Shown: positions 5,188 through 7,375 of the stretch, piece after piece | How the letters are laid out: each line of letters starts with the position of its first letter | How positions within the stretch are numbered: position 1 is the stretch's first letter | Assembly: GCA_026416215.1 (NCBI GenBank) | Contig: JAOAFP010000070.1 | Span: 1 to 7,375 of the forward strand | Length of the DNA: 7,375 nt | Origin: Negativicutes bacterium | GTDB lineage: Bacteria > Bacillota > Negativicutes > SKW292 | Direction of reading: 5' to 3' | The notes under the pieces: generated by a model | The model's database searches: none | What the model was told of the DNA's origin: nothing | What the model saw: only the letters and a program-made list of their open reading frames with translations | Position numbers and translations under genes: made by a program

Positions 5188-7375
5188 ATGCTGAAATTTT
5201 ACACCAAAATGAGCGTCACGCAAAGAATCTACGCTGCCACCGCCCTGGGGATCTTCGCCGGTTTGTTCTGGGGGCAGCGACTGGCCGTGCTGTCGCAGAT
5301 CAACATAATGTTTATCCAGCTGTTTCAGATCGCGATCATCCCCTATATGATTTTCTCAATCATCGGTTCGATCGGCAGTATGTCCAGCGGCACCGCCCGG
5401 CTGATCAGCAAACGCGGCCTTATCGTTCTCCTCGCCGTCTGGATTCCCAGCATCATTTTCGCCCTGCTCCTTCCCCTGTCATTCCCGGCCACCAAACCGG
5501 CCGGCTTCTTCCACCCTCCGGCCACCAGGCCACACGAAACCGACCTGATCAGCCTGTTCATCCCTGCCAATCCCTTTCACGCCCTGGCTGAAGGCTACAT
5601 TCCGGCCATCGTTATTTTTTGCCTGCTGACCGGGGTTGCCCTGATCGGCACCGCCAACAAAGAAGGATTTCTGCAGCAGATTTCCTTTCTCAGCCAGCTG
5701 ATGAGCAAGCTTAACCGCTTCATTATGGCAACGATGCCGTTGGGGGTGCTGGTTATCTCCTCTTACACCTTCGGCACCGTGCAGTTTGCCAGTCTGAAGG
5801 AAATGCTGGTTTACATACTGACCTCGGTTTTTTACCTGGTGTTCATATCGGTCCTGCTGTCGCCTTACATAGTTGTGGCCACTGCCGGGGTCAGCTGGAA
5901 GAAGTTGTGCGACTACGGCCTGCCGGCCACCCTTCTTGCCTTCTCCACCGGCAACGTGTTTCTGTCGTTGCCGCTCATCTACGACGGAATGTACAAATTT
6001 CACGCCGAACAGCCGGATTACCAGCAGCTTTCCGACCAAGAACGGGCCTGGCGGCGGGACATCATCGACATCGTCATACCACTGGCCTGGGTCGTGCCGT
6101 CCAGTTACAAGTTCCTGGTGGTTTTCTTTATTCAGTTCGCCGCCTGGTATTACAACAGCGTCCAGTCGCTGGGACAGGTCATCATCCTCTATCTGGCGGG
6201 CATTCCCGCCCTGTTCGGTTCGAATTCGGTGATTGTCCCGTTTTTTCTCCAGATTTCCAGCCTGCCGGCCCAGGGCTACAATCTGTTTATGCTGGTGGCC
6301 AATTTTCTTGTCTACTTTAATAACGCCAACGGAGCGATCTTTATTATCGTCTGCACCATCCTCTGCTACGCCGCCCTCACCGGCAAAATCAGACTGCGCT
6401 GGCCCCGTCTGCTGCTTGGCCTGTTGATCTGCTGCGCCGTTTATGCGGCCGGACTGTGGGGAATGCGGCAGGGGTTTGAGGCGGTGATGGCCGATGATCA
6501 AACCGGTGCCCGCGAGCTGGCAGCAATGTCGATCGATCGCAGGGAGAGCGCTATTTACCACAGTGTAACGCCCATCGTCTGCGGTCCCGACCAGCTGGCC
6601 TCTCTGTCGCCACGCCGGTTTGACCGCGACCTCCTCGAGCAGATACTGACCGATCACACCCTGCGAGTAGGCTATATCGATGATAGCATCCCGTTCTCCT
6701 TCTCCAACAGCAACCACGACCTGGTCGGTTTTGACGTGGCCATGGCTTATGACCTGGCCCACCAGCTGGATGTGGCCACCCTGGAGTTTTATCCGCTGAG
6801 GTTACGGGATGTAGCTGAATACCTTAACAACGGCAAGATAGACATCGTCATGAGCGGAGTGATCCCCCGCCTGTTCCGCCAGCATACCCTGCAATACTCG
6901 CTGCCGTATATGCAGCTTCATCCCGCCATCATCCTGCCCATCAGTCTGGCCGGCCATTATTCCAATTATCACGATGTACTAAACGACAACTCGATCACTT
7001 TCGGTGTAATGGCCGGCAGTGGCCTGGACAGCACGATTTCAGCCCTGCTTCCCAAGGCCCGCACCGTACTGCTGGCAAGGCGGGACGACTATTTCACCCA
7101 CCGTAAAGCCGACGTGTTTCTGACCAGTGCCGAAGTGGGAGCCACCGAAATAATGCGTCACCCCCTTTTCAGCCTGATGCCGATTGAAAATCTGGGCAAG
7201 AATCTGTTCTGCGCCTATCCGGTCTCAGCCAACCCCTACAGCGATAATTTCCTCGATTTTGTCAACAACTGGCTACTGGGCTGCTACATGGACGGCACCA
7301 TCAAGCAGAACCACGACTATTGGGTGTTGGGCGAAGTTAGCGTGGAAGACACCTACCGCTGGTCGATCCTCGACT
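5188..7375 (+). CDS. SDF-family (dicarboxylate/glutamate symporter-like) membrane domain fused to a family-3 solute-binding domain; C-terminus cut by window
   Basis: Open frame of 729 codons with no stop before the window end. Residues about 12-398 resemble the SDF/Glt fold: TM segments near 14-30, 38-64 (with IIPYMIFS, like the family's conserved IPLIF stretch), 78-99, 131-153, 177-198 and 205-233; hairpin 1 with AFSTGNVFLSLP (251-262); TM7 near 292-320; hairpin 2 with GIPALFGSNS (338-347); TM8 near 367-398 with YFNNANGA (376-383). Family hallmarks are altered: no NMDGT in TM7 (VPSSYK at 303-308) and no serine-rich tip in hairpin 1. A basic patch KIRLRWPR (400-407) precedes an extra hydrophobic segment (408-426), which would carry the chain outward. 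After a linker, residues 492-729 match SBP_bac_3: LRVGYIDDSIPFSF (492-505), GFDVAMAYDL (514-523), GKIDIVMSG (549-557), R564, and a late MDGTIK (701-706). The end motif suggests the stop lies just outside. Likely role: uptake or sensing of a small organic solute such as an amino acid or dicarboxylate; the substrate is unknown. Confidence 0.88.
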   Translation, partial: MLKFYTKMSVTQRIYAATALGIFAGLFWGQRLAVLSQINIMFIQLFQIAIIPYMIFSIIGSIGSMSSGTARLISKRGLIVLLAVWIPSIIFALLLPLSFPATKPAGFFHPPATRPHETDLISLFIPANPFHALAEGYIPAIVIFCLLTGVALIGTANKEGFLQQISFLSQLMSKLNRFIMATMPLGVLVISSYTFGTVQFASLKEMLVYILTSVFYLVFISVLLSPYIVVATAGVSWKKLCDYGLPATLLAFSTGNVFLSLPLIYDGMYKFHAEQPDYQQLSDQERAWRRDIIDIVIPLAWVVPSSYKFLVVFFIQFAAWYYNSVQSLGQVIILYLAGIPALFGSNSVIVPFFLQISSLPAQGYNLFMLVANFLVYFNNANGAIFIIVCTILCYAALTGKIRLRWPRLLLGLLICCAVYAAGLWGMRQGFEAVMADDQTGARELAAMSIDRRESAIYHSVTPIVCGPDQLASLSPRRFDRDLLEQILTDHTLRVGYIDDSIPFSFSNSNHDLVGFDVAMAYDLAHQLDVATLEFYPLRLRDVAEYLNNGKIDIVMSGVIPRLFRQHTLQYSLPYMQLHPAIILPISLAGHYSNYHDVLNDNSITFGVMAGSGLDSTISALLPKARTVLLARRDDYFTHRKADVFLTSAEVGATEIMRHPLFSLMPIENLGKNLFCAYPVSANPYSDNFLDFVNNWLLGCYMDGTIKQNHDYWVLGEVSVEDTYRWSILD
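5196..5223 (-). promoter_or_regulatory. Candidate promoter for the nucleotidase gene
   Basis: Minus strand: TTGCGT (5223-5218) as a weak -35 (3 of 6 matches), a 16-bp spacer, then TAAAAT (5201-5196), a 5 of 6 match to the -10 consensus. A start near 5189 would leave a leader of about 48 nt. The element lies inside the first codons of the divergent transporter gene, as expected when only 46 bp separate the two coding regions. Modest support only. Confidence 0.35.

Noticed and set aside
5479..6762. Minus-strand open frame of 427 codons opposite the transporter gene
   Set aside because: Its translation is low-complexity, rich in G, Q, R and N, without recognisable domains, while the plus strand encodes clear membrane and binding-domain motifs. 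It is an antisense shadow of GC-rich coding DNA.

Overview
The window holds three protein-coding genes, two of them cut by the window edges, with no RNA genes, mobile elements or CRISPR. It is GC-rich and densely coded. A very large fused acyl-CoA dehydratase activase-type protein points to an anaerobic bacterium. A secreted 5'-nucleotidase-type enzyme with no visible lipobox or wall anchor, and a transporter whose binding domain faces outward, fit a Gram-negative cell such as an anaerobic Desulfobacterota-like lineage. That assignment is inference; clostridial or Negativicutes-type anaerobes are not excluded.

Layout. From 3455 leftward past position 1 (minus strand) runs one uninterrupted frame of at least 1,151 codons: two tandem BadF/BadG/BcrA/BcrD-type (HgdC-like) ATPase domains, a four-cysteine segment, a DUF2229 region and the start of an HgdB-like region. 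A 138-bp spacer (3456-3593) carries a perfect extended -10 element reading toward this gene. From 5141 to 3594 (minus) lies a complete exported metallophosphoesterase/5'-nucleotidase of 515 residues. A 46-bp divergent gap (5142-5187) separates it from a plus-strand gene running from 5188 to beyond 7375. That gene encodes a divergent SDF-family (glutamate/dicarboxylate symporter-like) membrane domain fused, through an extra ninth membrane segment, to an extracytoplasmic family-3 solute-binding domain.

How they may work together. The activase probably powers an electron-transfer step in an acyl-CoA dehydratase or reductase, or a related ATP-driven iron-sulfur system. The nucleotidase releases nucleosides or phosphate outside the cytoplasm. 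The transporter fusion probably captures a small organic solute. Nothing in the sequence proves one shared pathway. The most unusual item is the transporter, which joins a secondary-transporter fold to a binding protein in one chain and lacks the hallmark substrate and sodium motifs of its family.
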